From: Streptomyces sp. H39-S7
Lineage (GTDB): Bacteria > Actinomycetota > Actinomycetes > Streptomycetales > Streptomycetaceae
Direction of reading: 5' to 3'
Assembly (NCBI RefSeq): GCF_027158205.1
Contig: NZ_JAPVLU010000006.1
Location: 184,684-248,683, forward strand
Length of the DNA stretch: 64,000 bases
Below, in pieces: positions 36,827-46,280 of this stretch. The notes beneath the pieces are model-generated. The model was not told the DNA's origin. It saw only the letters and a list, made by a program, of their open reading frames with translations, and did no database searches. The position numbers were made by a program, and so were the translations under genes. Position 1 is the stretch's first letter; every line of letters begins with the position of its first letter.

Positions 36827-37653
36827 CGGTCCTTCTCCGTCGGGTGTGCGGTGTCGGTTGTGCCGGCGGGATCCGCGGCGTCCTCGCCTGCCCTGGTGCG
36901 GCGTGCGGCGAACAGGACGATCGGCGCGGCCAGTGCCGCCACGAGGACCGGCACCCCGGCGGGCAGCAGCGGCAGGCAGGCCAGGGCGAGGACGACGGCG
37001 AGCCCGGCCACCAGGCGCTCGCGGCGGCCCTTCAGCATGGGCGCGAGCAGCGCGAGGAAGACGGCGGGCCCTGCCGCGTCCAGCCCCCACGCCGCCGGGT
37101 CGCCCAGCGCGGAGGCACCGAGCGCGCCCAGCAGCGTGGTCAGGTTCCATAGCAGGTAGATGGTGGCGCCGGTGACGGTGAAGCCGAGCCGCGCGCTGCG
37201 CCGGTCGGGCTGCGCGAGGGTCACCGCGGAGGTCTCGTCGATCACCCACTGGGCGGCGAACGGGCGCACCGCCCGGGGGAAGCGCAGCAGTTGCGACAGC
37301 CGCAGACCGTAGAACGCGTTGCGCGCGCCGAGGAAGAACGCCCCGGCTGCCGCGGCGAACGGGCTGCCGCCCGAGCCCAACGCGCCGACCAGGGCGAACT
37401 GCGAGGCGCCGCTGAAGACCAGGAGGGAGAGCGCGCAGGTCTGCGCGACGGTCAGGCCGGCCCCGGCCGAGGTCACACCGAAGGCGAACCCGGACAGACC
37501 GACGGCGACCCCGACGGCCAGCGCGTCCCGGACCACGGCGGACGTCGGCCGCGTGGACGGCTCCGGCGCGTCGGCCGCCCACGCCGCCGGGTCCTCGTCC
37601 TCCGTGCCGTTCGGTCCGCTGCCGTCACCGTGTATACGTGCTGCTCGTGTCAC
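36823..37653 (-). CDS. azlC: AzlC-type branched-chain amino acid exporter large subunit
   Basis: This is a 276 aa polytopic membrane protein. A polar N-terminus of about 40 residues precedes the AzlC core: ALAVGVAVGLSGFAFGV, LLVFSGASQFALVGAL, FFLGARNAFYGLRLSQLL and QWVIDETSAVTLAQ, all family hallmarks. The start is GTG 37653. It lies 11 bases after the AraC-type regulator gene and overlaps azlD, forming an araC-azlC-azlD operon, so export is probably controlled by that regulator. Confidence 0.92.
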   Translation of the reverse strand: MTRAARIHGDGSGPNGTEDEDPAAWAADAPEPSTRPTSAVVRDALAVGVAVGLSGFAFGVTSAGAGLTVAQTCALSLLVFSGASQFALVGALGSGGSPFAAAAGAFFLGARNAFYGLRLSQLLRFPRAVRPFAAQWVIDETSAVTLAQPDRRSARLGFTVTGATIYLLWNLTTLLGALGASALGDPAAWGLDAAGPAVFLALLAPMLKGRRERLVAGLAVVLALACLPLLPAGVPVLVAALAAPIVLFAARRTRAGEDAADPAGTTDTAHPTEKDR

Positions 37654-37663
37654 TCACCGAACG

Positions 37664-38530
37664 TTATGGAGCGAAGTCCTCACCTGTCTTGTACGTTCTT
37701 GCGCGTTCGCGCCGATAGGCGCCCGGGGGTACGCCCACGATCCGTGTGAAGTGCCGGTTCAGATGCGGCTGGTCCGTAAACCCCACCGCGAGTGCCGCTT
37801 CGGCGGGCAGCGTCCCCTCGTCGAGCATCCGGCGGGCCGCCCGCACCCGTTCCCCGGTCAGCCAGGCGTGCGGCGGCAGCCCGTAGGCGCTCTTGAACGC
37901 GCGCAGCAGCGCGAACGGCTTGGTGCCCACTTCCGCGGCCAGCTGGTCCAGGGTCGGCGGGCACGCGATCCGCTCCACGAGCACTTCCCTGGCCCGCCCG
38001 GCAGCCAGCGCACCGGCGGAGGGCAGCGCGCCCGGAGCGGCCGGATCCGCGCCGTAGCGGCGCAGCAGCCGGGCGACGGCGACCCGCAGGAGGGTATCGG
38101 CGGCGAGCGCGTTGTCGCGTTCCGCGGCGGCGTGGATGTCCGCGATCAGCCGCGCGCAGTCCGGGTCGTCGAGGACGGTGCCGGTGAACACGGGGGTGCC
38201 GCTCCGGCCCGCCGTCTCGGCGGCGACGGCCGCGACCACACCGATGCTCGGGTAGAGGACGCGGTAACTCCAGCCCTCCTCGGTCCCCGCGTACGCGGAG
38301 TGCGGGGTCTCGGGGTTGATGAGGACGACTCCGCCCGCACCCGCTCGCAGGTCACCGCCGGGCATGCCGATGCCCTCGACACCCTGGGTTACCGCCGCGA
38401 TCACGTATCCGTCGTGGGAGTGCCGGGAGAACGTGTGGCTGACGTACCGCGCGCGGAGCAGGTCCACGCCCGGCAGCTGCGGATGCCGCCAGTGCCGTGC
38501 CTGCTCAGGTGCCGGTTCGCGCCGTGCCAT
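37664..38530 (-). CDS. AraC-family transcriptional regulator with cupin domain
   Basis: A 288 aa regulator. The N-terminal half is a cupin-like AraC ligand domain (YVSHTFSRHSHDGYVIAAVT, VVLINPETPHSA), the C-terminal half two helix-turn-helix motifs (TLDQLAAEVGTKPFALLRAF; ALAVGFTDQPHLNRHFTRI, then GVPPGAYRR). The same frame stays open far upstream but antisense to lhr; ATG 38530 is the true start by family length. It is immediately upstream of azlCD in one operon and divergent from lhr. The likely ligand is a branched-chain amino acid or related compound, by context only. Confidence 0.9.
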   Translation of the reverse strand: MARREPAPEQARHWRHPQLPGVDLLRARYVSHTFSRHSHDGYVIAAVTQGVEGIGMPGGDLRAGAGGVVLINPETPHSAYAGTEEGWSYRVLYPSIGVVAAVAAETAGRSGTPVFTGTVLDDPDCARLIADIHAAAERDNALAADTLLRVAVARLLRRYGADPAAPGALPSAGALAAGRAREVLVERIACPPTLDQLAAEVGTKPFALLRAFKSAYGLPPHAWLTGERVRAARRMLDEGTLPAEAALAVGFTDQPHLNRHFTRIVGVPPGAYRRERARTYKTGEDFAP

Positions 38531-38626
38531 GCACCCATTCTGCCGCCGGGCCCCCGCGGCCCCGCGCCGGGCGGACGCGACGGACGTCCCGAGGCCGTTG
38601 TCAGTGGGGCGGGGCAGGATGGGGAC

Positions 38627-41600
38627 ATGTCGCGACGGACCAGTCAGGGAGAGCCGGAACCGGAAGGGGACCCGGCCGCCGCCCTGGAAGCGTTCTCCCC
38701 GGCCACCCGCGCGTGGTTCACGGGAGCCTTCGACGCGCCCACCGCCGCCCAGGCCGGCGCCTGGCGGGCGATCGGCGAGGGCTCCGACGTCCTGGTGGTC
38801 GCGCCGACCGGGTCCGGCAAGACGCTGGCCGCCTTCCTGGCCTCGCTGGACCGGCTGGCGAGCATCCCGCCGCCCGCCGAGACCCAGCGCCGCTGCCGGG
38901 TGCTCTACATCTCCCCGCTCAAGGCCCTCGCGGTCGACGTGGAGCGCAACCTGCGCAGCCCGCTCACGGGCCTGCGCCAGGAGTCCGTCCGGCTCGGGCT
39001 GCCCGAGCCGGAGGTCCGGGTCGGCATCCGTTCGGGGGACACCCCCGCCGCCGAACGCCGCACGCTGGTCACCCGCCCGCCGGACATCCTGATCACCACC
39101 CCCGAGTCGCTGTTCCTGATGCTCACGTCGGCAGCCCGCGAGGCGCTGCGCGGGGTGGAAACGGTGATTCTGGACGAGGTGCACGCCGTCGCCGGCACGA
39201 AGCGCGGAGCGCATCTGGCCCTGTCCCTGGAGCGGCTGGACGAGCTGCTGGACCGGCCCGCCCGGCGGATCGGGCTGTCCGCGACGGTCCGGCCGGTCGA
39301 GGAGATCGCCCGCTATCTGTCGCCGCAGCGCAAGGTGACGATCGTCCAGCCGGCGTCGCAGAAGAAGTTCGACCTGTCGGTGGTCGTGCCCGTCGAGGAC
39401 CTGGGCGAGCTGGGCGGCTCCCCCGTCGCCGAGCACAGCGGGTCCGCGGCCGGGGCGGAGCAGCGGGCGTCGATCTGGCCGCATGTGGAGGAGCGGATCG
39501 CCGATCTGGTGCAGGCGCACCGCTCGACGATCGTGTTCGCCAACTCCCGGCGGCTGGCCGAGCGGCTGTGCAACCGACTCAACGAGATCGCCCACGAGCG
39601 GGCCACCGGCGAACCGCTGCCCGACACCGCGCCGCCCGCCGAGATCATGGCCCAGTCGGGCGCCGCGCAGGGCGCGCCGCCCCTGATGGCCCGCGCGCAC
39701 CACGGGTCGGTGTCCAAGGAGCAGCGCGCGATCGTCGAGGAGGAGCTCAAGGCCGGGCGGCTGCCCGCCGTGGTCGCGACCTCCAGTCTGGAACTGGGCA
39801 TCGACATGGGCGCGGTCGATCTCGTCATCCAGGTGGAGTCGCCGCCGTCCGTCGCCTCCGGGCTGCAGCGCGTCGGCCGGGCCGGGCACCAGGTGGGCGC
39901 CGTCTCGACGGGTGTGGTCTTCCCCAAGTACCGCGGTGACCTCGTGCAGGCGGCGGTCGTCACCGAGCGGATGCGGACCGGCTCCATCGAATCCCTGCGC
40001 GTGCCGGCGAATCCGCTGGACGTCCTGGCGCAGCAGATCGTCGCCATGACCGCGCTCGACACCTGGGACGTGGACGAGCTGCTCGCCCTGGTGCGCCGGG
40101 CGGCGCCCTTCGCGGCGCTCCCGCACTCCGCGTACACGGCGGTCCTCGACATGCTGGGCGGCCGCTACCCCTCCGACGCCTTCGCGGAGCTGCGGCCGCG
40201 CATCGTCTGGGACCGGGTGGCGAACACGGTCGCGGGCCGGCCCGGAGCGCAGCGGCTGGCCGTGACCTCCGGCGGCACCATCCCGGACCGCGGGCTGTTC
40301 GGTGTCTTCCTGGTCGGCTCCGACCCGAAGAAGGGCGGGGGCCGGGTCGGCGAGCTGGACGAGGAGATGGTCTACGAGTCGCGGGTCGGCGACGTCTTCA
40401 CGCTGGGCACCACGTCCTGGCGGATCGAGGACATCACCCGCGACCGGGTGCTCGTCACCCCCGCGCCCGGTGTCCCCGGGCGGCTCCCCTTCTGGAAGGG
40501 CGACCAGCTGGGCCGCCCGCTGGAGCTCGGCCGGGCGGTGGGCGCCTTCGTTCGCGAAGTCGGGCGGCTGGGTCCCGGGGAGGCCCGCGAACGGCTGTCC
40601 GCGGCCGGACTCGACACCTGGGCGACGGACAACGTGCTGGCGTACCTGTCGGAGCAGCGGCAGGCCTGCGGCCACATCCCCGACGACCGGACCATCGTCG
40701 TGGAGCGCTTCCGTGACGAACTGGGCGACTGGCGGGTGGTGGTCCACTCCCCCTTCGGCGCGCAGGTGCACGCGCCCTGGGCGCTGGCGCTGGGCGCCCG
40801 CCTCATGGAGCGGTACGGGCTGGACGCCCAGGTGATGCACGCCGACGACGGCATCGTGCTGCGGCTGCCGGACGCGGACCTCATGGGCCTCGACCTGCTC
40901 GACGCGGACACGGGCACGGGCAGCGGCGCCGGTACCAGCACCGGTAACGACCACATGGGCGCCGCGTTCGACAGCGACCGGTCACCGGTCGGCGCCTCGG
41001 ACGTCGCCTTCGACAAGGGCGAGGTCGAACAGCTGGTCACCGACCAGGTCGGCGGATCCGCACTGTTCGCCTCCCGCTTCCGCGAGTGCGCCGCCCGCGC
41101 CCTGCTGCTGCCCCGCCGCTCCCCCGGCAAGCGCACCCCGCTGTGGCAGCAGCGCCAGCGCGCCGCCCAGCTCCTCCAGGTCGCCTCGGACTTCGGCTCC
41201 TTCCCGATCGTCCTCGAAGCCGTCCGTGAGTGCCTGCAGGACGTCTTCGACGTCCCCGGTCTCGTCGAGCTGATGGGCGACATCGAGGCACGCCGGGTGC
41301 GCCTGGTGGAGGTCACCACGCCCGAGCCCTCCCCCTTCGCCCGCTCGCTCCTCTTCGGCTACGTCGCCCAGTTCCTCTACGAGGGGGACTCCCCGCTCGC
41401 CGAGCGCCGCGCCGCCGCCCTGTCGCTGGACTCCCGGCTGCTGGCCGAACTGCTGGGCCAGGCCGAGCTGCGCGAGCTGCTGGACGCCGATGTCCTGGCC
41501 GAGCTGGAACTGGAGCTGCGATGGCTGACGGAGGAGCGCCGGGTCAAGGACGCCGAAGGCGTCGCGGACCTGCTGCGGCTCCTCGGACCGCTCACCGAGG

Positions 41601-43339
41601 CCGAGTTGGCGGCGCGCGGCGCCGAGCCCGGCTGGGCGGCCGGGCTGGAGTCGGCGCGCCGCGCCATCCGGGTCCGGATCGCCGGCGCCGAGCACTGGGC
41701 GGCGGTCGAGGACGCCGGACGGCTGCGGGACGCGCTGGGTACGGCGCTGCCCGTCGGCGTCCCCGAAGCTTTCACGGAACCGGTCAAGGACCCGCTCGGC
41801 GATCTGCTCGCCCGGTTCGCCCGCACCCACGGCCCGTTCACCTCCGTCGAGGCCGCACGGCGCTTCGGACTCGGCACGGCCGTGGCGGACGGCGTGCTGC
41901 AACGCCTCGCCGCCGCGGGCCGCGTCGTCCAGGGCGAGTTCCGGCCGGGCGGCGCAGGCCACGAATGGTGCGACGCCGCGGTGCTGCGCCGGCTGCGCCG
42001 CCGCTCGCTGGCCGCGCTGCGGCACGAGGTCGAACCGGTGCCGCCCGCCACCCTCGCCACCTTCCTTCCCCAGTGGCAGCACGTCGGCACCCACAGCCTG
42101 CGCGGTGCCGACGGGCTGATCCGGGCCGTCGAGCAGTTGCAGGGCGCCGAGGTGCCCGCCTCCGCGCTGGAGAAACTGGTGCTGCCGTCTCGGGTCTCGG
42201 GCTACACCCCGGCGATGCTGGACGAGCTGACCGCCTCCGGGGAGGTCCTGTGGTCCGGCGCGGGGGCGCTGCCCGGCAAGGACGGCTGGGTCTCGCTCCA
42301 CCTCGCCGACACCGCGCCGCTGCTCCTCAAGGACCCCCACCCGCTCGAACTCTCCCCGCTGCACCAGGCCGTCCTGGACGCCCTCGCCGGCGGCTACGGC
42401 CTGTTCTTCCGGCAGATCTCCGACCAGGTGCGGGCCGCGGGCGCGGCCTCGTCCGACCTGGAACTGGCGGACGCCGTCTGGGACCTGGCGTGGTCCGGGC
42501 GGCTCACCAACGACACCCTGGCCCCGCTGCGCGCCCTGCTCGGTTCCGGGCGCACCGCCGGGTCCACCGCCCACCGCGCCGCGCGTTCGACCCCCCGGGG
42601 GCGGTACGGCTCCCTCCCCGGCCGGGCGTCGCGCGGGACCGCGTCCCGCACCGGTCCCCCGACGACGGCGGGCCGCTGGTCGCTCGTCCCCTCCCCGGAG
42701 ACCGACCCGACGCTGCGGGCGCACGCCCTCGTCCACAGCCTGTTGGACCGGCACGGAGTCGTCACGCGCGGAGCGGTCGCCGCCGAAGGCGTCGAGGGCG
42801 GTTTCTCCGCCGCCTACCGGGTGCTGTCGGCCTTCGAGGAGACCGGCCAGACCCGACGGGGCTACGTGGTCGAAGGGCTCGGCGCCGCGCAGTTCGCGAT
42901 GGACGGCGCGGTGGACCGGCTCCGCGCCATCAACACCGCCCGCGACCGTGAGGAAGGCACCCGCGCCGGCGGGCGCGCCGTCGTCCTCGCCGCCGCCGAT
43001 CCCGCCAACGCGTACGGCGCCGCCCTCCCCTGGCCGACGCAGCCCGAAGGCGTCACGCACAAACCCGGCCGCAAGGCGGGCGCCCTGGTGGTCCTCGTCG
43101 ACGGCGAACTGGCCCTGTACGTGGAACGCGGCGGGAAGACGCTGCTGGCCTGGCCCGACGACGAGGAACGGCTGGGAGCCGCCGCGGACGCCCTCGCGCT
43201 GGCGGTCCGGGAGGGCGCTCTCGGCCGGCTCACCGTGGAGCGCACCAACGGGGAGTCGGCCCTGACGTCGCCGTTGGGCCGTGCCCTGGAGACCGCGGGC
43301 TTCCACGCGACCCCGCGCGGCCTGCGCCTGCGGGCCTGA
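38627..43339 (+). CDS. lhr: Large ATP-dependent helicase Lhr
   Basis: A 1570 aa superfamily-2 DNA/RNA helicase. The N-terminal motor has Walker A APTGSGKTLAAF, the Ia motif YISPLKALAVDVERNL, DEVHAVAGTKRG box, SATVRP, and C-motor motifs VFANSRRLAERL, VATSSLELGIDMGAVDLV and QRVGRAGHQVG. The winged-helix Lhr core and an Lhr C-terminal domain of about 600 residues follow (actinobacterial long Lhr). A Gly/Thr-rich insert near residue 765 and a low-complexity Arg/Gly/Ser linker near 1310-1345 break the protein. In mycobacteria Lhr is induced by DNA damage. ATG 38627 is chosen by family N-terminus. It precedes nei2 by 77 bases, a conserved repair pairing. Confidence 0.95.
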   Translation: MSRRTSQGEPEPEGDPAAALEAFSPATRAWFTGAFDAPTAAQAGAWRAIGEGSDVLVVAPTGSGKTLAAFLASLDRLASIPPPAETQRRCRVLYISPLKALAVDVERNLRSPLTGLRQESVRLGLPEPEVRVGIRSGDTPAAERRTLVTRPPDILITTPESLFLMLTSAAREALRGVETVILDEVHAVAGTKRGAHLALSLERLDELLDRPARRIGLSATVRPVEEIARYLSPQRKVTIVQPASQKKFDLSVVVPVEDLGELGGSPVAEHSGSAAGAEQRASIWPHVEERIADLVQAHRSTIVFANSRRLAERLCNRLNEIAHERATGEPLPDTAPPAEIMAQSGAAQGAPPLMARAHHGSVSKEQRAIVEEELKAGRLPAVVATSSLELGIDMGAVDLVIQVESPPSVASGLQRVGRAGHQVGAVSTGVVFPKYRGDLVQAAVVTERMRTGSIESLRVPANPLDVLAQQIVAMTALDTWDVDELLALVRRAAPFAALPHSAYTAVLDMLGGRYPSDAFAELRPRIVWDRVANTVAGRPGAQRLAVTSGGTIPDRGLFGVFLVGSDPKKGGGRVGELDEEMVYESRVGDVFTLGTTSWRIEDITRDRVLVTPAPGVPGRLPFWKGDQLGRPLELGRAVGAFVREVGRLGPGEARERLSAAGLDTWATDNVLAYLSEQRQACGHIPDDRTIVVERFRDELGDWRVVVHSPFGAQVHAPWALALGARLMERYGLDAQVMHADDGIVLRLPDADLMGLDLLDADTGTGSGAGTSTGNDHMGAAFDSDRSPVGASDVAFDKGEVEQLVTDQVGGSALFASRFRECAARALLLPRRSPGKRTPLWQQRQRAAQLLQVASDFGSFPIVLEAVRECLQDVFDVPGLVELMGDIEARRVRLVEVTTPEPSPFARSLLFGYVAQFLYEGDSPLAERRAAALSLDSRLLAELLGQAELRELLDADVLAELELELRWLTEERRVKDAEGVADLLRLLGPLTEAELAARGAEPGWAAGLESARRAIRVRIAGAEHWAAVEDAGRLRDALGTALPVGVPEAFTEPVKDPLGDLLARFARTHGPFTSVEAARRFGLGTAVADGVLQRLAAAGRVVQGEFRPGGAGHEWCDAAVLRRLRRRSLAALRHEVEPVPPATLATFLPQWQHVGTHSLRGADGLIRAVEQLQGAEVPASALEKLVLPSRVSGYTPAMLDELTASGEVLWSGAGALPGKDGWVSLHLADTAPLLLKDPHPLELSPLHQAVLDALAGGYGLFFRQISDQVRAAGAASSDLELADAVWDLAWSGRLTNDTLAPLRALLGSGRTAGSTAHRAARSTPRGRYGSLPGRASRGTASRTGPPTTAGRWSLVPSPETDPTLRAHALVHSLLDRHGVVTRGAVAAEGVEGGFSAAYRVLSAFEETGQTRRGYVVEGLGAAQFAMDGAVDRLRAINTARDREEGTRAGGRAVVLAAADPANAYGAALPWPTQPEGVTHKPGRKAGALVVLVDGELALYVERGGKTLLAWPDDEERLGAAADALALAVREGALGRLTVERTNGESALTSPLGRALETAGFHATPRGLRLRA

Positions 43340-43416
43340 CGGGCACCACCACGCGGCCGACGGAGGAACCGGACGGATCTGCCGGGTCTGTCGGACCCGG
43401 CATGCATGATGGAAAG

Positions 43417-44217
43417 GTGCCCGAAGGAGACACGGTCTGGCTGACCGTACGCCGACTCGACGAGGCCCTGGCCGGCCAGACCCTCGTCCGCGCCGACCTG
43501 CGCGTGCCGCAGCTCGCCACCACCGACCTCGCGGACCGCCGCGTCCTCGAGGTGGTCGCGCGCGGCAAGCACCTGATGACGCGCCTCGAAGGGGACCTGA
43601 CGCTCCACTCCCATCTGCGGATGGACGGCTCCTGGCATCTGTACGGGCCGGGCGAGCGCTGGCACGGCGGCCCCCTCCACCAGGTCCGCGCCGTGCTGGA
43701 GACCTCCGCCAGGGTGGCGGTCGGCTACCGGCTGCCGGTGCTGGAGCTGCTGCCCACGTCCGAGGAGGACGGCGTCGTCGGCCATCTCGGCCCCGATCTG
43801 CTGGGCCCGGACTGGGATCCGGCCGAAGCCGTCGTGCGATTGGGCGCCCAACCCGCCCGGCCCATCGGCGAGGCGCTCCTGGACCAGCGGAATCTGGCGG
43901 GCGTCGGCAACGTCTATGTGTCGGAGCTCTGCTTCCTGCGCGGGATCACCCCCTGGACGCCGGTCGGCGACGCCGACACGGAGAAGCTGGTCGCGCTCGC
44001 CAAGAAGCTGCTGGAGGCCAACAAGAACCGTCCGGGGCACATCACCACCGGCGATCTGCGGCGCGGCCGCACCCACTGGGCGTACGGCAGGGAACACCGG
44101 CCGTGCCTGCGCTGCGGCACCCCCATCCGCAAGGGGGAGCAGGGGCCGCCGGAACGGGCCCGCGTCGCCTACTGGTGCCCGCGCTGCCAGCGAGGCCCGC
44201 AGCCGAACGGCAATTGA
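43417..44217 (+). CDS. nei2: Fpg/Nei-family DNA glycosylase (Nei2)
   Basis: This base-excision repair enzyme removes oxidised bases and nicks the strand. The 266 aa protein has the N-terminal catalytic PEGDTVW, the lysine in ARGKHLMTRL, the H2TH motif NLAGVGNVYVSEL, and a C-terminal zinc finger with two CxxC pairs (CLRCG ... CPRC). The nucleophile must be Pro2, so the GTG at 43417, directly before the proline and behind GGAAAG, is the start; the ATG at 43402 would add five residues and block the active site. The window shows lhr upstream; both are DNA-repair genes and probably coexpressed. Confidence 0.93.
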   Translation: MPEGDTVWLTVRRLDEALAGQTLVRADLRVPQLATTDLADRRVLEVVARGKHLMTRLEGDLTLHSHLRMDGSWHLYGPGERWHGGPLHQVRAVLETSARVAVGYRLPVLELLPTSEEDGVVGHLGPDLLGPDWDPAEAVVRLGAQPARPIGEALLDQRNLAGVGNVYVSELCFLRGITPWTPVGDADTEKLVALAKKLLEANKNRPGHITTGDLRRGRTHWAYGREHRPCLRCGTPIRKGEQGPPERARVAYWCPRCQRGPQPNGN

Positions 44218-44227
44218 CGGACCGTCA
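44215..44227. promoter_or_regulatory. Palindromic operator candidate before the SDR gene
   Basis: TGACG-GAC-CGTCA is a perfect inverted repeat apart from its central base. It starts at the nei2 stop codon (44215) and ends 22 bases before the SDR start, so a bound regulator would block the SDR gene. The half-site matches that of the triple repeat before the FAD monooxygenase. TetR-type operators often look like this. Confidence 0.5.
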
Positions 44228-44249
44228 GATTTGGTCGTACCGTCGCGTC

Positions 44250-45047
44250 ATGCCCCTGAAGGCGTACGACCTCACCGGACGCACCGCCCTGGTCACCGGC
44301 GCCGCGAGCGGGATCGGCCGCGCGTCCGCCGTTCTGCTCGCCGAAGCCGGCGCCACTGTTGTCTGCGCGGACATCGACGGCCCCGGCGTGCGGGAGACCG
44401 CGGAACTGATCGAGAAAGCGGGCGGCACCGCCCGCGCCCGCCTGCTGGACGTCACCGACCGGGCCCAGATCGCCGAGACGGTCGCCGAGACCGTGCGCGA
44501 CCACGGGCGGCTCGACGTCCTGGCGGCCATCGCGGGGATCATGCACAGCAGCAGCGTGCTGGAGACCGACGACGCCGATCTGGACCGCGTCCTCGGCGTC
44601 AACTTCAAGGGGGTGCTGCACAGCGCCCAGGAGGCCGCCCGGGTCATGACCGCCCAGCGGTCCGGCAGCATCATCACGATGGCCTCCGGCGCGATCGACA
44701 CCGGCGCCCGCGGCCTGCTCTGCTACAGCGTCTCCAAAGCAGCCGTGGTGCAACTCACCAAAACCCTGGCGACCGAACTCGGCCCGCTCGGCATCCGCGC
44801 CAATGCCATCGCCCCCGGTTTCATCCGCACCCCGATGACCTCGCACTACGGCACGGGAGCCGACGGAGTCTTCGACGAGCCCGCCCAGGCCCGTGCCGAG
44901 GCCTCACTCGTGCGGATCGCGCCGCTGGGCCGCGTCGGCACCCCGGAGGACGTCGCGGGATCCGTGCTCTTCCTCGCCTCGGACGCCTCGGCCTTCACCA
45001 CCGGCCAGATCCTCCGGCCCAACGGCGGGGTCGCCATGCCCTGGTAG
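44250..45047 (+). CDS. SDR-family NAD(P)-dependent oxidoreductase
   Basis: This 265 aa short-chain dehydrogenase of the classical type is close to 3-oxoacyl-ACP/alcohol dehydrogenases. Motifs: cofactor loop TGAASGIGRAS, DVTD, NAG-like IAGIMH, catalytic Ser in ITMASGAID, YSVSK with Tyr and Lys, and PGFIRTPM. An acidic residue after strand 2 (CADIDGPG) favours NAD(H). Substrate is unknown. ATG 44250 has only a weak ribosome site; it begins 32 bases after nei2 on the same strand, with a palindrome in between suggesting its own control. The 3' end is overlapped antisense by a small membrane gene. Confidence 0.9.
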   Translation: MPLKAYDLTGRTALVTGAASGIGRASAVLLAEAGATVVCADIDGPGVRETAELIEKAGGTARARLLDVTDRAQIAETVAETVRDHGRLDVLAAIAGIMHSSSVLETDDADLDRVLGVNFKGVLHSAQEAARVMTAQRSGSIITMASGAIDTGARGLLCYSVSKAAVVQLTKTLATELGPLGIRANAIAPGFIRTPMTSHYGTGADGVFDEPAQARAEASLVRIAPLGRVGTPEDVAGSVLFLASDASAFTTGQILRPNGGVAMPW

Positions 45048-45290
45048 CGCGGCCGCCCGGCGGGACCGACTCGTCCGCCCGGCGGTCCGCGGGGCGGCGT
45101 GCAGCGGTATCAGGCCCAGCCCCCAGCCGCCCGCCAGCAGCACGCTCTCGACGGGCCCGGTCCGGCCCGGCTGTACGGCGAGCCGCAGCGCGGCCCACCA
45201 CCACAGCACGCCCAGGCTCAGCGCGACGGTCCAGCGGACCGCCCTGCGGGACCACAGACTCCGGAAGACCTGGAGCTGGAGCACGCGCAT
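44904..45290 (-). CDS. Small predicted membrane protein overlapping the SDR gene antisense
   Basis: The frame opens at ATG 45290 with an excellent AAGGAGG site seven bases upstream. The first 80 residues look protein-like: VFRSLWSRRAVRWTVALSLG, LWWWAALRLAVQP, and VESVLLAGGWGLGLIPLHAA give two membrane segments. The remainder (about 45 residues) runs antisense to the last 144 bases of the SDR gene and is Gly/Glu/Arg-rich without conservation clues. Either the gene truly overlaps, or an older stop was lost and translation reads on. No family recognised. Confidence 0.5.
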   Translation of the reverse strand: MRVLQLQVFRSLWSRRAVRWTVALSLGVLWWWAALRLAVQPGRTGPVESVLLAGGWGLGLIPLHAAPRTAGRTSRSRRAAALPGHGDPAVGPEDLAGGEGRGVRGEEEHGSRDVLRGADAAQRRDPHE

Positions 45291-45644
45291 GGCCGCCTCC
45301 TTCGGAACCCCGAGGTTGCGGCGGAGCCCCCCGAAAGGCGCTCCGTACCAGGGTGCGATGCCCGGTTCCCGAGATCGCCGGCCCTCTGCCGCCACGCCCG
45401 TCCGGGCCTTCACCCGATGGGAGCGGTCCACCGTCGCCACCTGCGACGATCAATGAACTCAACGTGACGAGTCATTCATCGTATCCACCCACGCTGGTGG
45501 CCGCCAGTGCAGCGCAAGGAGGCCCGAGGGGGCGCAGGCGCGCATGGGGCGCCCGGGGGCGGCCCCTGGCGCATGACCTGTCGCACCTGCCACCCACGGG
45601 CGCCCCTGGCGCCTCGCGCGCCCCGACGCGGACGCCTCGCCGCG
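45291..45644. other. 354-base gap between dps and the small membrane gene
   Basis: I see no convincing gene here. The right part holds GC-rich repeated pieces (GCGCCAGGGGC-like, repeated around 45530-45620) that can form hairpins and may terminate dps transcription. A short inverted repeat TGAC-GA-GTCA lies at 45465-45474. The left part should carry the promoter of the small membrane gene, which reads leftward. Confidence 0.5.
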
Positions 45645-46115
45645 CTACGCGTTCTCGGCCTGGAACATCCAATGGAACTTCTCCAGGTCCGCCGTGAGCC
45701 CGATGAGGATGTCCTGCGTGACCGGGTCGGCGTCCTCCGTCGTCCCGATCCGCGCCCGCATCCGCCCGATGACCGAATCGAGCGCCGCGATGAGGATGCC
45801 CACCGCCTGCGTGTCCTTGATCCAGCCGTCGGTGACCGTGTCGATGCCACTGGTCTTGGAGACCGTGTCGGCCCGCCCGTCGGCCGTGACGCCGATCGCG
45901 GAGGCCCGCTCCGCGACCGTGTCGGCGTGCAGCCTGGCAGTGTCGACGACCTCGTCGAGCTGCAGATGGACCGAGCGGAAGCGCGGGCCCACCACGGTCC
46001 AGTGGACCTGCTTCGACACCAGCGCGAGATCCACGAGATCGACCAGGGCGCCCTGCAGCGCCTCGCCGACGATCTTGCGGTGCTTGTCGGACAGCGGGCT
46101 CTTGACGACACTCAT
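45645..46115 (-). CDS. dps: Dps-family ferritin-like DNA-protection protein
   Basis: Dps dodecamers bind DNA and oxidise and store iron, protecting against peroxide. The 156 aa sequence has the ferroxidase ligands in KQVHWTVVGPRFRSVHLQLD and the following DEVVDTARLHAD pattern, then a C-terminal helix with LEKFHWMFQAENA. The N- and C-terminal tails are short, as in one of the three S. coelicolor Dps types. ATG 46115 has a TAGGAGG site. It is downstream of clgR but separated by a perfect terminator, so it has its own promoter in the 46116-46218 gap. Confidence 0.93.
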   Translation of the reverse strand: MSVVKSPLSDKHRKIVGEALQGALVDLVDLALVSKQVHWTVVGPRFRSVHLQLDEVVDTARLHADTVAERASAIGVTADGRADTVSKTSGIDTVTDGWIKDTQAVGILIAALDSVIGRMRARIGTTEDADPVTQDILIGLTADLEKFHWMFQAENA

Positions 46116-46218
46116 GCGGAATCCTCCTACTGGCGACGGGACTGGCGAATAGTCCGTTAAACCCTGTTAACTCCGTACCGCCTACCCTGCCTCGTCGCGC
46201 TATGCCTGGCAAAAGGAC

Positions 46219-46251
46219 GGAGCCCCGGTCGGCAGTGCCGACCGGGGCTCC
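46219..46251 (-). terminator. Perfect hairpin terminator after clgR
   Basis: GGAGCCCCGGTCGGCA and its exact complement surround a single base, allowing a stem of about 14 pairs with a small loop. It lies 30 bases beyond the clgR stop and separates clgR from dps. Confidence 0.8.
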
Positions 46252-46280
46252 GGTGCAGGTACTTCTGAGGTACGGCCGGT

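Noticed and set aside
38531..40954. Open frame extending the AraC regulator upstream by about 800 codons
   Set aside because: It is antisense to lhr, and the AraC family length and N-terminal domain fix the start at 38530.
43402..43416. ATG 43402 as start of the Nei-type glycosylase
   Set aside because: It would add five residues before the catalytic N-terminal proline, which must follow the removed start methionine.
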